From the NCBI RefSeq assembly GCF_012910715.1, contig NZ_JABBHF010000003.1, positions 417,473 to 481,472 on the forward strand: 64,000 nucleotides of DNA, read 5' to 3'. Both the position numbers and the translations under genes were made by a program. Shown one piece after another: positions 16,896 to 25,289 of the stretch; the stretch's first letter is position 1, and each line of letters begins with the position of its first letter. Origin of the DNA: Flavivirga algicola (GTDB lineage Bacteria > Bacteroidota > Bacteroidia > Flavobacteriales > Flavobacteriaceae). The notes beneath the pieces were generated by a model, which was given only the letters and a program-made list of their open reading frames with translations, ran no database searches and had not been told where the DNA came from.

Positions 16896-16970
16896 GGGCG
16901 CGTAGCTCAGTTGGTTCAGAGCACTTGGTTTACACCCAAGGGGTCAGGGGTTCGAATCCCTTCGCGCCCA
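16896..16970 (+). tRNA. tRNA-Val (anticodon TAC)
   Basis: The 75-base gene folds as a standard tRNA: acceptor stem GGGCGCG with CGCGCCC, D arm around GTAGCTCAGTTGGTTCAGAGC, anticodon stem CTTGG/CCAAG with loop TTTACAC giving anticodon TAC (valine), and T arm AGGGGTTCGAATCCCTT. CCA is not encoded; the downstream bases are CAA. A consensus promoter and a strong terminator flank it, so it is a monocistronic tRNA. Confidence 0.97.
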
Positions 16971-16972
16971 CA

Positions 16973-17004
16973 AAATCCTAAAGCAAATGCTTTAGGATTT
17001 TTTT
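16973..17004 (+). terminator. Intrinsic terminator after tRNA-Val
   Basis: Arms AAATCCTAAAGC (16973-16984) and GCTTTAGGATTT (16989-17000) form a perfect 12-base-pair stem with an AAAT loop, followed by a run of T residues. It sits 3 bases after the tRNA. Confidence 0.9.
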
Positions 17005-17028
17005 GTTTATACTGGTAAAGTTTATGCT

Positions 17029-17061
17029 GGATCAAGGAGGATCAGGGATCAGGAAGGATCA
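17029..17061 (+). repeat. Four close GGATCA units downstream of tRNA-Val
   Basis: GGATCA occurs at 17029, 17039, 17046 and 17056 within 33 bases, in the gap after the tRNA terminator. The spacing is irregular (10, 7, 10). No function is apparent; it may be a decayed short tandem repeat. Confidence 0.4.
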
Positions 17062-17128
17062 ATCCCAAAAGTTGTGTTTAAGCAAAAATTTGTGTTAACC
17101 TGAAAAGGAGGAATTTATATTTTAAACT

Positions 17129-17563
17129 CTAATTATTTTCTACTTCTCCGTAATGAAACTTATAGGGACCATTTTTTTTGAATCCTAACTTTTCATAAAA
17201 TTTTGCAGCACTAGTGTTTTCATTGGCAACAAGCCAAACTTTAGTTTTTCCTTTATTGCCAATATGTTTTAAGAGCGATTTTGCAATTCCTTTTTTTCTG
17301 TGTTCAGGGTCTACAAAGAGTTCTTGAATATAAACTAACGTATCCGAATGCCAAGGATATGAATAAGCAAACACCCCTCCAATTACCTTCCCTTCATGAA
17401 TTGCCATAAAGCATCTTTCCGGTTCTATATTATAAAATCGTGTTAGATAATTGCATGCATCTTGTTTGTTCCAGTTTTCTTGATATTCTGGTGCAGCATA
17501 AACTTTTGCTAATAAACTGGCACACGCTTCTAAGTTATTTTCTTGACAGTTTGTAATCTTCAT
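17129..17563 (-). CDS. GNAT family N-acetyltransferase
   Basis: A 144-residue GCN5-related acetyltransferase that moves acetyl from acetyl-CoA to an unknown amine. The acetyl-CoA loop is ELFVDPEHRKKGIAKSLLKHIG (the R/QxxGxG/A-type motif), and the C-terminal VANENTSAAKFYEKLGFKKNG is typical of the fold. The aromatic, acidic N-terminal half resembles aminoglycoside 6'-acetyltransferase-like GNATs, but resistance cannot be claimed. The 5' end overlaps the 3' end of the next GNAT gene by 29 bases, so the two are probably co-transcribed. Confidence 0.85.
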   Translation of the reverse strand: MKITNCQENNLEACASLLAKVYAAPEYQENWNKQDACNYLTRFYNIEPERCFMAIHEGKVIGGVFAYSYPWHSDTLVYIQELFVDPEHRKKGIAKSLLKHIGNKGKTKVWLVANENTSAAKFYEKLGFKKNGPYKFHYGEVENN

Positions 17564-17981
17564 AATTCCTTTTTTCCATAATTACATATTTAATTCCGCC
17601 CTTGTCAAAGTAAGAATTGGTCTCTTTTAATCCAAATCTTTTGTAAAATGCACTTTTATTTACTCGGGCATTACACCATACTTTTTTATATTCGTTTTTT
17701 TCAGCATATTCTAGGATATAATTCAACAGAATTGTTCCATATCCTTGTCCTTGAAATGTGTTTAAGGTTGCAAATTTTCTAAACTGAATGTTGCTATTTT
17801 CTTCAAATAAGGATATAACAGAAATAATTTTGTCCTGAATAAATAACCCGAAGTGTAAACCTTGAATATCGTTTTCCAGTTTTACATAATCGATGGGTTT
17901 ATTGGGCCACATTGCTTGGTATCTTATTGATAAAGTTTTTTGGGAATCAATTTTTATAATTTTATAACCCTTATTTTTCAT
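17535..17981 (-). CDS. GNAT family N-acetyltransferase, second copy
   Basis: About 149 residues. The acetyl-CoA-binding loop is FQGQGYGTILLNYILEYAEKN and the C-terminal half has the NARVNKSAFYKRFGLKETNSYFDKGG of the GNAT fold. It is only distantly similar to the overlapping downstream GNAT, so this is a pair rather than a recent duplicate. The ATG at 17981 (MKNKGYK) is chosen; an ATG at 17990 would add three residues. Substrate unknown. Confidence 0.82.
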   Translation of the reverse strand: MKNKGYKIIKIDSQKTLSIRYQAMWPNKPIDYVKLENDIQGLHFGLFIQDKIISVISLFEENSNIQFRKFATLNTFQGQGYGTILLNYILEYAEKNEYKKVWCNARVNKSAFYKRFGLKETNSYFDKGGIKYVIMEKRNYEDYKLSRK

Positions 17982-18005
17982 TATGCACATTGTAGGTAAC
18001 AGTTT

Positions 18006-18917
18006 TTACTTCGTCTGTATAGTGTAAAAGTCATAAGTAGCTTTTGCAATATCCGCTATAATTTTATCATTCGTTTTATTATTTTCATGCGAATTCGTTA
18101 TAAAAACACTAATGTAAAAGTACTTCCCATCTGGTAAGAAGACAATTCCAATATTATTTACAGCACCCATGATTCCAGTTTCCTTATTTGTACCAGAAGA
18201 CCCAGATTTATGGGCGACAATAACCTCTTCAGGGAGCTGCCCTCTAATTCTGCCTAATGCAGTTGTTGTTTCTTTATTCGTTTTCCAAAAAAAATCGTAA
18301 TTGCTTTTTGAAAGTAAGTTGTTTTTATTCTCAAAAAATGTTTTCATGGTTTGGTTTGCAGCATTTGGGGTTGTCCAATTTTGGAACATATTTTCCCACT
18401 GTTCCTGCATCCCTTTTTCATCAAAAGTAATTTGTATATCTTCTATGCCACTCTTTTTTATGTATTCCTCAACCGTTTTAGGAGTTCCGATAAGTCGTAT
18501 TAAAACATCACAGGCTGTATTATCGCTATGAGAAAGGTTGTATTGAATTAATTTCTCAATTGTAAAGTTGCCTCCATTAGGGTTTTCATCTCTAAGTGGA
18601 CTCCAAAAGCCTTTCCAAAGGTCATCTTTATCTATCTTTACTATTTGGTCTAACGATAAAGTGCCCTTGTCAACCTCTGACAATACTGCTAACGCAATAT
18701 GAAACTTAAACACACTTTGCATAGGAAATTGTTTATCTGCGTTTATTGAAAGCGTATCTTTTCCATTATTTCCGATTATTGAAACACCAACTACCGCATT
18801 TTTGCCTGATATGATTTGTTCTATTTTATTTCGAAGTGAATCAGTCTTGGTATTTGGAGTTTTACAACTTATTAAAAAAAATAATAGTAAAGTTGTCAAT
18901 TGAAATAGTCTATTCAT
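18006..18917 (-). CDS. bla: Class A (subclass A2-like) beta-lactamase lipoprotein
   Basis: A serine beta-lactamase hydrolysing beta-lactam antibiotics. Motifs visible are MQSVFKFH (SxxK, catalytic serine and lysine), HSDN (the SDN loop), the WENMFQNWTTP omega-loop region and HKSGSS (KTG-type triad, here KSG). The features resemble the Bacteroidetes A2 group that includes CfxA and PER/VEB-like enzymes. With the ATG at 18917 the protein is 303 residues and begins with a lipoprotein signal ending in LISC, so it is likely anchored in the envelope; an ATG at 18950 would add 11 charged residues. It stands in the accessory stretch near tRNA-Val without transposase or attC-like neighbours, so it may be resident. 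The substrate range cannot be read. Confidence 0.88.
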   Translation of the reverse strand: MNRLFQLTTLLLFFLISCKTPNTKTDSLRNKIEQIISGKNAVVGVSIIGNNGKDTLSINADKQFPMQSVFKFHIALAVLSEVDKGTLSLDQIVKIDKDDLWKGFWSPLRDENPNGGNFTIEKLIQYNLSHSDNTACDVLIRLIGTPKTVEEYIKKSGIEDIQITFDEKGMQEQWENMFQNWTTPNAANQTMKTFFENKNNLLSKSNYDFFWKTNKETTTALGRIRGQLPEEVIVAHKSGSSGTNKETGIMGAVNNIGIVFLPDGKYFYISVFITNSHENNKTNDKIIADIAKATYDFYTIQTK

Positions 18918-19058
18918 TTTTCTTTTTAACTGTTTAAGTTTTGTTTTCAAAAATTATCACCAATATAATGATAAGCCTAAAAATAAGAAGTATTTAATTG
19001 AAGAAGACTTTTTAGTTTTTGATAGACTTTTATTGATACTATTTTTTATCAGTAGGTT

Positions 19059-19262
19059 TTACATAGATGTGTTGCTTCCACTGAAGCACCTTATAGGGTT
19101 TGCGGTTTCTATTTTAACAGTAAGTTGCAAATCGAATATTTTACTTAAGCCAGGATTTATATATTGAGGCGTATTTAAAAAAACATCATCAATTATATCT
19201 ACCGAATCTTTTATATTCTGAATTGATAGTCTATGGTTTTCTAGTTTCATTTTTATACTCAT
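19059..19262 (-). pseudogene. 5' remnant of a PLP-dependent threonine/serine dehydratase-like gene
   Basis: The 67-residue reading frame matches the N-terminus of fold-type II PLP enzymes (threonine or serine ammonia-lyase): IKDSVDIIDDVFLNTPQY is followed by LTVKIETANPIRCFSG. In intact members the last part is about NPIRSFKGRG, where the lysine binds PLP; here it reads CFSGSN, so the catalytic lysine is gone. The frame then stops eight residues later and no continuation of homology is visible. It is therefore a truncated relic. It lies 29 bases downstream of the DMT transporter on the same strand. Confidence 0.5.
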
Positions 19263-19291
19263 CAGGATTAATATTTACTTAATTGTAATAT

Positions 19292-20164
19292 CTATTTCGC
19301 TATATAAATTAAACTTCCACCAAGAATGGAGATTACTACTCCAATTATCTTTGATTTATTTAGTTTTTCATTTAGTAATTTATAACCAAAGAAAACACCA
19401 ATAACAATGCTTAATTGCCTAAGTCCACCAACATAACTGGCTTTACTCATAGTTAATGCAGTGAGCACTAATATGTAGGTAAAGCTATTAAAAAAACCAA
19501 CCTGTATTATTTTGGTTTTATTCTTAGTCCACTCATTGACTAAGTTGCTTTTTGAAAATTTGAAATAAATGAAACTATTGTAAAAGCAAGCTATTAAAAA
19601 GGTATAGGAGTAGAAATATAAAAATGGTTGCATTTTCGTAATGGATATTTTATCCCACAATGTATACCCCGCAACGGTAAGAGCAGCTAATAGCGCATAG
19701 ATGCTTCCTTTATTACTGATGCTCTTTAAAACCGTAAGAAAGCCCCTTTTGTCAAAGGAATCTAAATGCATTATAAATGTTCCTAAAATAATAAGTATGA
19801 TAGCTGCTACGCCAGTTGTGTTTATGGTTTCTCCAATTATAAAATAAGCTAAAACAGGCAGAAATATGATACTAGACCTAGAAACGGGATATACTAATGA
19901 AAGCTCCCCATATTTGTACGCACTTGATAAAAAATAATAGTTCAAAAAAGTAATTATAGAAGCTATCAATATCAGCCACAAAAAGTCAATTTTAAAATCT
20001 GTTGAAGAGAAAAAATACATTGCTGGTATTGCAAAAATTACTATTTCGGCTAGTTTACTAAATGCAGTAAAGACATGTTTGTTTTCTGAGCTTTTTATTA
20101 GATAATTCCAATATGCATGAGTGAAAATTGAAATCAATACGAGAAGAAAAGGGGTTGTTGCCAT
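19292..20164 (-). CDS. DMT superfamily transporter (EamA family)
   Basis: A 290-residue membrane protein with about 10 transmembrane segments in two EamA halves. The motif VYPVSRSSIIFLPVLAYFIIGE at the end of the first half and LRQLSIVIGVFFGYKLLNEKL in the second are typical of drug/metabolite exporters. The substrate is unknown. It overlaps none of its neighbours and may form an operon with the HIT-like gene 5 bases upstream. The following relic of an amino acid dehydratase gene suggests the surroundings have been rearranged. Confidence 0.85.
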   Translation of the reverse strand: MATTPFLLVLISIFTHAYWNYLIKSSENKHVFTAFSKLAEIVIFAIPAMYFFSSTDFKIDFLWLILIASIITFLNYYFLSSAYKYGELSLVYPVSRSSIIFLPVLAYFIIGETINTTGVAAIILIILGTFIMHLDSFDKRGFLTVLKSISNKGSIYALLAALTVAGYTLWDKISITKMQPFLYFYSYTFLIACFYNSFIYFKFSKSNLVNEWTKNKTKIIQVGFFNSFTYILVLTALTMSKASYVGGLRQLSIVIGVFFGYKLLNEKLNKSKIIGVVISILGGSLIYIAK

Positions 20165-20169
20165 ATTTT

Positions 20170-20646
20170 TTAGAGATTCCAGTTAGATAATTCATATTTA
20201 TCGTGGTTTAGCAATAGGCTTATTTGTTTTTTAATTTCTGCAATATCCTGTAGATTTAATGGTTCAAAATTATCATAAAAACCAGTGTCTCTAAATGGAA
20301 ATTCGCACGCTTCTCCATATTTGTGATACTTGGCACTTTTGGCTCTTCCGTAGAGGTGCACATGTAAAAAAGGGCCTTCAGGTTTAAAAACGCCCCAATT
20401 TCCATTGTCTTGATAGTTAATTCTGCCCACATCTATTCCTTGGTTATTCAATCCAATAGACATAGCTTCTCCAATAAGCATTGTTAGACGCATTAATTCT
20501 ATGGCTAGTATAGGTGTCAATAATGTCCTATTGTCAAGTCGAATTTTTGGAGATATTTCAATATGTCCTCCATCTTTTCTAGTAACTAGGGGAAATTTGA
20601 CCGCTGTTACATTGAAGTTTTTAGTTTCATAAATTAATAATTCCAT
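20170..20646 (-). CDS. HIT-like family protein
   Basis: A 158-residue protein. The segment FLHVHLYGRAKSAKYHKYG resembles the histidine-triad HxHxH region, though the spacing is not the perfect HVHxH of canonical HIT hydrolases. A preceding NWGVFKPEGP is also HIT-like. It could be a nucleotide-processing enzyme or an inactive relative. The gene is 5 bases from the DMT transporter gene. Confidence in the family is moderate; no exact function is offered. Confidence 0.6.
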   Translation of the reverse strand: MELLIYETKNFNVTAVKFPLVTRKDGGHIEISPKIRLDNRTLLTPILAIELMRLTMLIGEAMSIGLNNQGIDVGRINYQDNGNWGVFKPEGPFLHVHLYGRAKSAKYHKYGEACEFPFRDTGFYDNFEPLNLQDIAEIKKQISLLLNHDKYELSNWNL

Positions 20647-20705
20647 AATACTATTTTATTATTTGTAAAATACGTAACTTATTGTTTTTTAGTATAATAA
20701 AAGCG

Positions 20706-22232
20706 TTAGGTAGTCATGTGAATAAGTATATCCCAGATGAGTTTTGCGTTCATATGAAGGCTCTTGCGCCTATTATTTATTTTATCTTTTACATCGTATA
20801 AATAATTGTTATTCAAATACACACCGTTATTAATTATTCCTGTAATACTCGTGGTATTTTTAATGTCTGAAATAGGATTTTTGGATAAAATAACTAGGTC
20901 CGCTATCTTATTTTCTGAAACACTACCGTATAGATGTTCTAAATTATAATAGATAGCGGGATTTAATGTTGCAGTACGTAAAACTTCATAGTTTGTTAAA
21001 CCCGCTTTTGATAGTTCTTGCAGTTCCTCATGAAGTGTTGAACCAGGTAATTCTGGTACATCTGACCCAGCTAATAGCTTGACTCCATGTTTAGAAGCTT
21101 GGCCTGTGATTTCGAGCCCTTTGAGATAAAAATCTTTATATATTTTTCTTCCGTAAGAGGTGGTGTCTTCGTAAATAACACCATCTAAATCTTCAAAAGA
21201 AAACATTCTAAGAATAGAGTTGATGTGGTCATACCTTTTTCTAAAAGCCTCATTATCTGCATAGGCATCTGCTTTTCTTGTTAGGTGTGTGGGGCAATAC
21301 CAGGTATTGTTTTTCACAAAAGTGTCAAACATATTATAGAGCATAGTGCTATCATGTTGTTGTAGCATAGTAGCTCTAAGCTGGGTACAATCTTCTCCTT
21401 TAGGGTTATCACTTTGCCTTAATAGGGCAGCACCTTTAAAACTATCCCAAATAAAAAAACGAGCATGTTCCAGTGTTTTCATACCTGCATTCGAAGCATC
21501 AATAGTGCTCACTCTAACGGGTTTATGACCAGAAACTTCAATACCTAATTTTTTGGCCTCCTTCATTAATGTGAAAAAAGCATCTTTTGAGATATTGTTA
21601 TACACTTTAATGAGTGTGACACCTTTATCATTAAAGAATTGTACTAATTTTTTAGCATCTTTTGGAGTTGCACAATTAAAGAAATCAGGACAATTTTTAA
21701 ACATAGGGCTAGAACCTTCTACAGGGAAACTTGCAAAGCCGTGTGTTCTGGGACCAATGATTTCTTGCTTAATAACTTGATTGTTCCATTTTTCAATACG
21801 TTCTTGAGAACCAGCAAAAGGGCTTCTTTCATTATAGGCACCCATTAAGTCTCTAACATGAGTTACACCATAACGTAAATACTCAGGATAATCTACATGT
21901 GGTGCTTGTTTAAAAAGATGTGCGTGCATATCCCAGAGACCGCTCATTACAAATTTATTGGTGCCATCTATAATTTTTGTATCACTTTCAGCAAATTCAA
22001 AAGCGTTATCGGAAATTTTTGAAACCCTATCTTCTTTAATTAAAATATGCTTGTTTTTAAGAATGGTGTCTTTAGTGACATCAACAATATTGATGTTCTT
22101 TATGATCATGTCTTTTCCATTTTGTGGAGGTGGTTTAATTGCCGAAAATGGGTAAATAACGAAGCCAACAAATAGTAAGAGTACTAAAAGGATGAAGTAA
22201 CCAGCGTATTTTAATGTTTTTTTGATTGACAT
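20706..22232 (-). CDS. Membrane-anchored amidohydrolase family protein
   Basis: A 508-residue metal-dependent hydrolase with an N-terminal transmembrane anchor (about 9-30). The amidohydrolase barrel shows GLWDMHAHLF (HxH metal site), VSGHKPVRVSTI, KTLEHARFF and LLAGSDVPELPGSTLHEEL (metal-binding aspartate), and the C-terminal ILSKNPISDIKNT region of the composite beta domain. It most resembles exported imidazolonepropionase-like or prolidase-like amidohydrolases. The C-terminal extension (RRKSLHMNAKL) is unusual. Substrate unknown. The AraC-type regulator gene lies 26 bases upstream on the same strand and may be co-transcribed. Confidence 0.85.
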   Translation of the reverse strand: MSIKKTLKYAGYFILLVLLLFVGFVIYPFSAIKPPPQNGKDMIIKNINIVDVTKDTILKNKHILIKEDRVSKISDNAFEFAESDTKIIDGTNKFVMSGLWDMHAHLFKQAPHVDYPEYLRYGVTHVRDLMGAYNERSPFAGSQERIEKWNNQVIKQEIIGPRTHGFASFPVEGSSPMFKNCPDFFNCATPKDAKKLVQFFNDKGVTLIKVYNNISKDAFFTLMKEAKKLGIEVSGHKPVRVSTIDASNAGMKTLEHARFFIWDSFKGAALLRQSDNPKGEDCTQLRATMLQQHDSTMLYNMFDTFVKNNTWYCPTHLTRKADAYADNEAFRKRYDHINSILRMFSFEDLDGVIYEDTTSYGRKIYKDFYLKGLEITGQASKHGVKLLAGSDVPELPGSTLHEELQELSKAGLTNYEVLRTATLNPAIYYNLEHLYGSVSENKIADLVILSKNPISDIKNTTSITGIINNGVYLNNNYLYDVKDKINNRRKSLHMNAKLIWDILIHMTT

Positions 22233-22258
22233 ATTGAGTTATTGATAAACGCGTTTAT

Positions 22259-23311
22259 TTATGTGTTGCTCTTTTTGAATGAAGAAGGTGTCATACCTTC
22301 AAATTTTTTAAAAGCGCTGTTAAAAGAAGATAAACTGCTAAAACCAGCATCGAATGCTATTGCCGAAATAGTATGATGTTCTCTATCTTCTTGTAAAAGA
22401 ATTTTTTTAGCTTCCTGAATTCTATGATAGTTTATAAAATCATTAAAGTTTTGTTTTGCGTATTGGTTAATGACTTCGGAAGTTTTTTGGGTACTCTTAC
22501 CAACTAGTTTACTTATGCTAGAAAGCGATATGTTAGAATCTATATACATTTTGTTACCTGCCACAAGCTTAGATATTTGATTAAATAAGGCTATATCATC
22601 GTTCTTTTTAAATACATTTCCATTTATGTCTGTTATTTTTAATTGAAATGCTTTAAAGCTTAAAAAATAAATAACTACTGAATACATAATTGGGCCTATG
22701 ATATAGGGAACACTATCTTCTATAATATTTAAGACATAGGATATCCAAATAAGCACAAAACCAATGATGAGCATGTTTAACCAATGAAGGATCGTTTTTT
22801 GAGATTTTGTCTGTAATGCTTTAGGGTAAAGTCTATTAGTTTTTCTAACCAATTTGCTTGTCATATAAATATAAAAAGCCAAATGGAGATAGGTGAAAAT
22901 TAGAACGCTGGCAAAAACAATAATTACATTGTTATCATTGGTGTCAAACCATTTTTTAGAAACAAAAAAACTAGCTAAGAACAATAAACAAAAAGGGATT
23001 AATTCTATATAATAATAGCTAGATAGTTTAAATTTAGCTTGAGTCATTCCTAAAACATACCATTTTAAAAGCGGCCCTATTAACAATAAAAAGGTAAGGC
23101 CTGCAAAAATAAAAATAGGCTCTAAATTGTCTCCAAAATTGAGCATTACAGACTTGCCTATTCTAAAAGCCATAAACACAAGAATGAGTGCTAACAAGTA
23201 ATTAGATAAGTGCTTTTTCTTTTTGAAACAGCTTAGATATATTGCGAAAGCTATTCCGTGTAAAAGACCTGCACTACTGATTACAATGAGAAGTATATCG
23301 GTAAAATTCAA
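22259..23311 (-). CDS. Membrane-bound AraC family transcriptional regulator
   Basis: A 350-residue protein whose N-terminal 230 residues hold about seven transmembrane helices, and whose C-terminal 100 residues form an AraC/XylS double helix-turn-helix (SSISKLVGKSTQKTSEVINQYA and ISAIAFDAGFSSLSSFNSAFKKFEGMTP). This 7TM-AraC layout is common in Flavobacteriia and suggests direct membrane sensing with DNA binding in the cytoplasm. The gene is 26 bases upstream of the amidohydrolase gene and 33 bases downstream of the DJ-1-like gene, so it may control either. Ligand unknown. Confidence 0.85.
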   Translation of the reverse strand: MNFTDILLIVISSAGLLHGIAFAIYLSCFKKKKHLSNYLLALILVFMAFRIGKSVMLNFGDNLEPIFIFAGLTFLLLIGPLLKWYVLGMTQAKFKLSSYYYIELIPFCLLFLASFFVSKKWFDTNDNNVIIVFASVLIFTYLHLAFYIYMTSKLVRKTNRLYPKALQTKSQKTILHWLNMLIIGFVLIWISYVLNIIEDSVPYIIGPIMYSVVIYFLSFKAFQLKITDINGNVFKKNDDIALFNQISKLVAGNKMYIDSNISLSSISKLVGKSTQKTSEVINQYAKQNFNDFINYHRIQEAKKILLQEDREHHTISAIAFDAGFSSLSSFNSAFKKFEGMTPSSFKKSNT

Positions 23312-23344
23312 AGATGTCTTTTTTCAAATTTAGTTATATTTTCT

Positions 23345-24439
23345 TTATTTAGATTCGCACTTTTTTGCAAAGGAAACTAAACCAATAATGTTATAAAAAT
23401 CAGATAGTTTACCATTCATGGCAGCAATAATGCTATGTTTTGCCAATAATACTCTATCTACAGGCTTTTGCTCCTTTATCAATAATGACTCAATCGCTTC
23501 TTTAGCTTTCTTTTTGCCTTGACTTTTGTAAATAGATAGAATATTTACGCCATTTTCTTCTGCAGTAATCTTTCTGTTTTTGGGCTTGTAACCTAATTGC
23601 TTAATCATGCTTTCAGCCAAACTCCAGGTAGACCATGGGTTTTGACCTGTAATCAGGTTGCCAGAACGACTTATATTATCTAAATACATAAAACCTTCGT
23701 TAAAGTTAGCACCTTGCTCAATGAGCTTATCTTGTAAAAGAAATGGGAATATAGATTGTGCTTCTGGTATTAAAAGCAGTTCTTCTTTATTTGTGAAACC
23801 ACTTATGTTTTTGTTTTCAATAAGTGGGCGTCCGTTATCTAAAACCACGTTTACAAGGGCAGAAGGGCCATGACAAACTGCTCCAATAACTTTATTAGAC
23901 TGATAATAGTTTTTTACTAAAGATTGAATGGCTTTATTATCTGGAAAATCGAACATGGTTCCTTTTCCTCCAGCAAAAAATACAGCTTCGTAATTTTCTA
24001 AAACAACATTTTCTATTGGTATGGTATGACTTGTTTTATATTGTGCAATGGAGTCATTAAGAAAAGCATAGTCGAATGCACCCATATCATCACCATCTAA
24101 AACTACTGGAGGTTTGCCACCTTTAGGACTTGCTACATCTACTTCAAAACCATTGGCCTTAAACACATAATAAGCGCGTGAAAGTTCTGTTAGTTCGTAG
24201 CCAGTACTTTTGCCAGTATTTCCCATAGTATTCTCACTTGTAACAACAGCTAATATTTTACCCCTATGTGGGATGATATTCTTCGATATGTAAGATAAAT
24301 CTTTAACATAGGTAGATTGTACCGTAACATCTTTAGGCGGAAGTAAACTTTTAAACCAAAGCGCAAATGAAAGGGTGATCACTATTAATGCGAGAATAAA
24401 TAGTGATACCCATTTAAGAATTCGATATTTTTTAAACAT
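23345..24439 (-). CDS. Membrane-anchored DJ-1/PfpI family protein
   Basis: A 364-residue protein with an N-terminal transmembrane segment (about 9-30). The DJ-1/PfpI (class I glutamine amidotransferase-like) domain spans about 60-280. Cys189 in GAVCHGPSALVN is at the nucleophile elbow, followed by His190, and Glu82 in GYELTELSRAYY lies where the Hsp31-type proteins have their acidic partner. The FAGGKGTMFDFP segment supports the fold. The C-terminal 80 residues are a helical tail (KKAKEAIESLL). Possible roles are protein deglycation or chaperone-like, but the substrate is unknown. A 15-base inverted repeat abuts its start. Confidence 0.82.
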   Translation of the reverse strand: MFKKYRILKWVSLFILALIVITLSFALWFKSLLPPKDVTVQSTYVKDLSYISKNIIPHRGKILAVVTSENTMGNTGKSTGYELTELSRAYYVFKANGFEVDVASPKGGKPPVVLDGDDMGAFDYAFLNDSIAQYKTSHTIPIENVVLENYEAVFFAGGKGTMFDFPDNKAIQSLVKNYYQSNKVIGAVCHGPSALVNVVLDNGRPLIENKNISGFTNKEELLLIPEAQSIFPFLLQDKLIEQGANFNEGFMYLDNISRSGNLITGQNPWSTWSLAESMIKQLGYKPKNRKITAEENGVNILSIYKSQGKKKAKEAIESLLIKEQKPVDRVLLAKHSIIAAMNGKLSDFYNIIGLVSFAKKCESK

Positions 24440-24481
24440 GGTATTTCATTTTATATTTTTGACGAAATAAAATGAAATACC
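24440..24481. promoter_or_regulatory. 15-base inverted repeat immediately upstream of the DJ-1-like start codon
   Basis: GGTATTTCATTTTAT (24440-24454) and ATAAAATGAAATACC (24467-24481) are perfect reverse complements separated by 12 bases. On the minus strand the second arm touches the ATG of the DJ-1-like gene. It could be an operator, a translational hairpin or the terminator of the upstream isocitrate lyase-like gene; no T-run follows, so a regulatory role is favoured. Confidence 0.5.
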
Positions 24482-24523
24482 CCATAAAACCTGTCGAAAT
24501 GATAATTCCGTCAGTATAAAATG

Positions 24524-25288
24524 TTATGCAAAATCAAAAATTGATTTAAATGACTTTTGGTCTAATATAGCTTTAGTGCTTTCTTCAAATTCATGATACA
24601 TTTTCTTAAACAGAAAATCACCCATACTAATCCGTTTTACACCCAGTTTATCCAATGTGTCAAAATCTGGAAGGTTGGGCATACACATCACATTGATTGG
24701 CAAATGTGTGCAATTCACAATGTTTTTTATATCCTTTTCTTTTTCAATACATGGGATAAAAATTCCATTGGCGCCTACATTTTGATATAACTCTATTCTC
24801 TTTTTTGTTGCTTCAATTACATTTTCTTGAAGTAGGATGAACGTATCTATTCGCACATTTATAAAAATTGCACTATTTTCTTTTTTTAGGATAGCGTTTA
24901 CACCCATTAGAGTTTCCGCAAATTCATTGGCGTTTAATAAAGTGCGTTTTTCGTTAACCACACTATCTTCAATATTAATCCCAACAACGCCTAATGCTTC
25001 TAATCTTAAAATGTGATTGGCAATTTCTATTGGATAACGGCTATACCCTGATTCCAAATCTACAGACAGGGGTAAGTTAGTGTTTGAAAGAATTTGCTTT
25101 ACCACATATTCCAATTCAGAAAACTTCATGTCTTCTCCGTCGTTATACCCTAAAGACATTGCAATGGCCGAACTAGAAGTTGCAATAGCTTGAAGATTTA
25201 GTTTTTCTGCTGTTTTTGCACTAGGTACGTCCCATACGTTTGCAATTAATAAAGGGGTATCTTGATGATGTAAATTTTTAAATTCCAT
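24524..25288 (-). CDS. Isocitrate lyase/phosphoenolpyruvate mutase family protein
   Basis: A 254-residue protein of the ICL/PEPM superfamily, in which carbon-carbon or carbon-phosphorus bonds are made or broken next to a Mg2+ site. Landmarks are VDLESGYSRYP (metal-binding aspartate and glutamate), GVVGINIEDSVV, and the IFINVRIDTFIL segment. The active-site cysteine found in isocitrate lyase is not evident, so true lyase activity is unlikely. The short length matches the carboxyvinyl-carboxyphosphonate-type group with unknown substrates. It is 2 bases from the YCII gene and the next of a run with OYE, so it probably belongs to that operon. Confidence 0.82.
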   Translation of the reverse strand: MEFKNLHHQDTPLLIANVWDVPSAKTAEKLNLQAIATSSSAIAMSLGYNDGEDMKFSELEYVVKQILSNTNLPLSVDLESGYSRYPIEIANHILRLEALGVVGINIEDSVVNEKRTLLNANEFAETLMGVNAILKKENSAIFINVRIDTFILLQENVIEATKKRIELYQNVGANGIFIPCIEKEKDIKNIVNCTHLPINVMCMPNLPDFDTLDKLGVKRISMGDFLFKKMYHEFEESTKAILDQKSFKSIFDFA

Positions 25289-25289
25289 T

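Noticed and set aside
17029..17061. GGATCA repeats as a CRISPR array or att site
   Set aside because: Units are six bases with irregular 7-10 base spacing, no spacers of constant length and no cas genes. They do not match the tRNA 3' end.
16896..17128. tRNA-Val as integration site of a genomic island
   Set aside because: No integrase gene and no direct repeat of the tRNA 3' end could be found in the window, so only the general accessory character of the region is reported.
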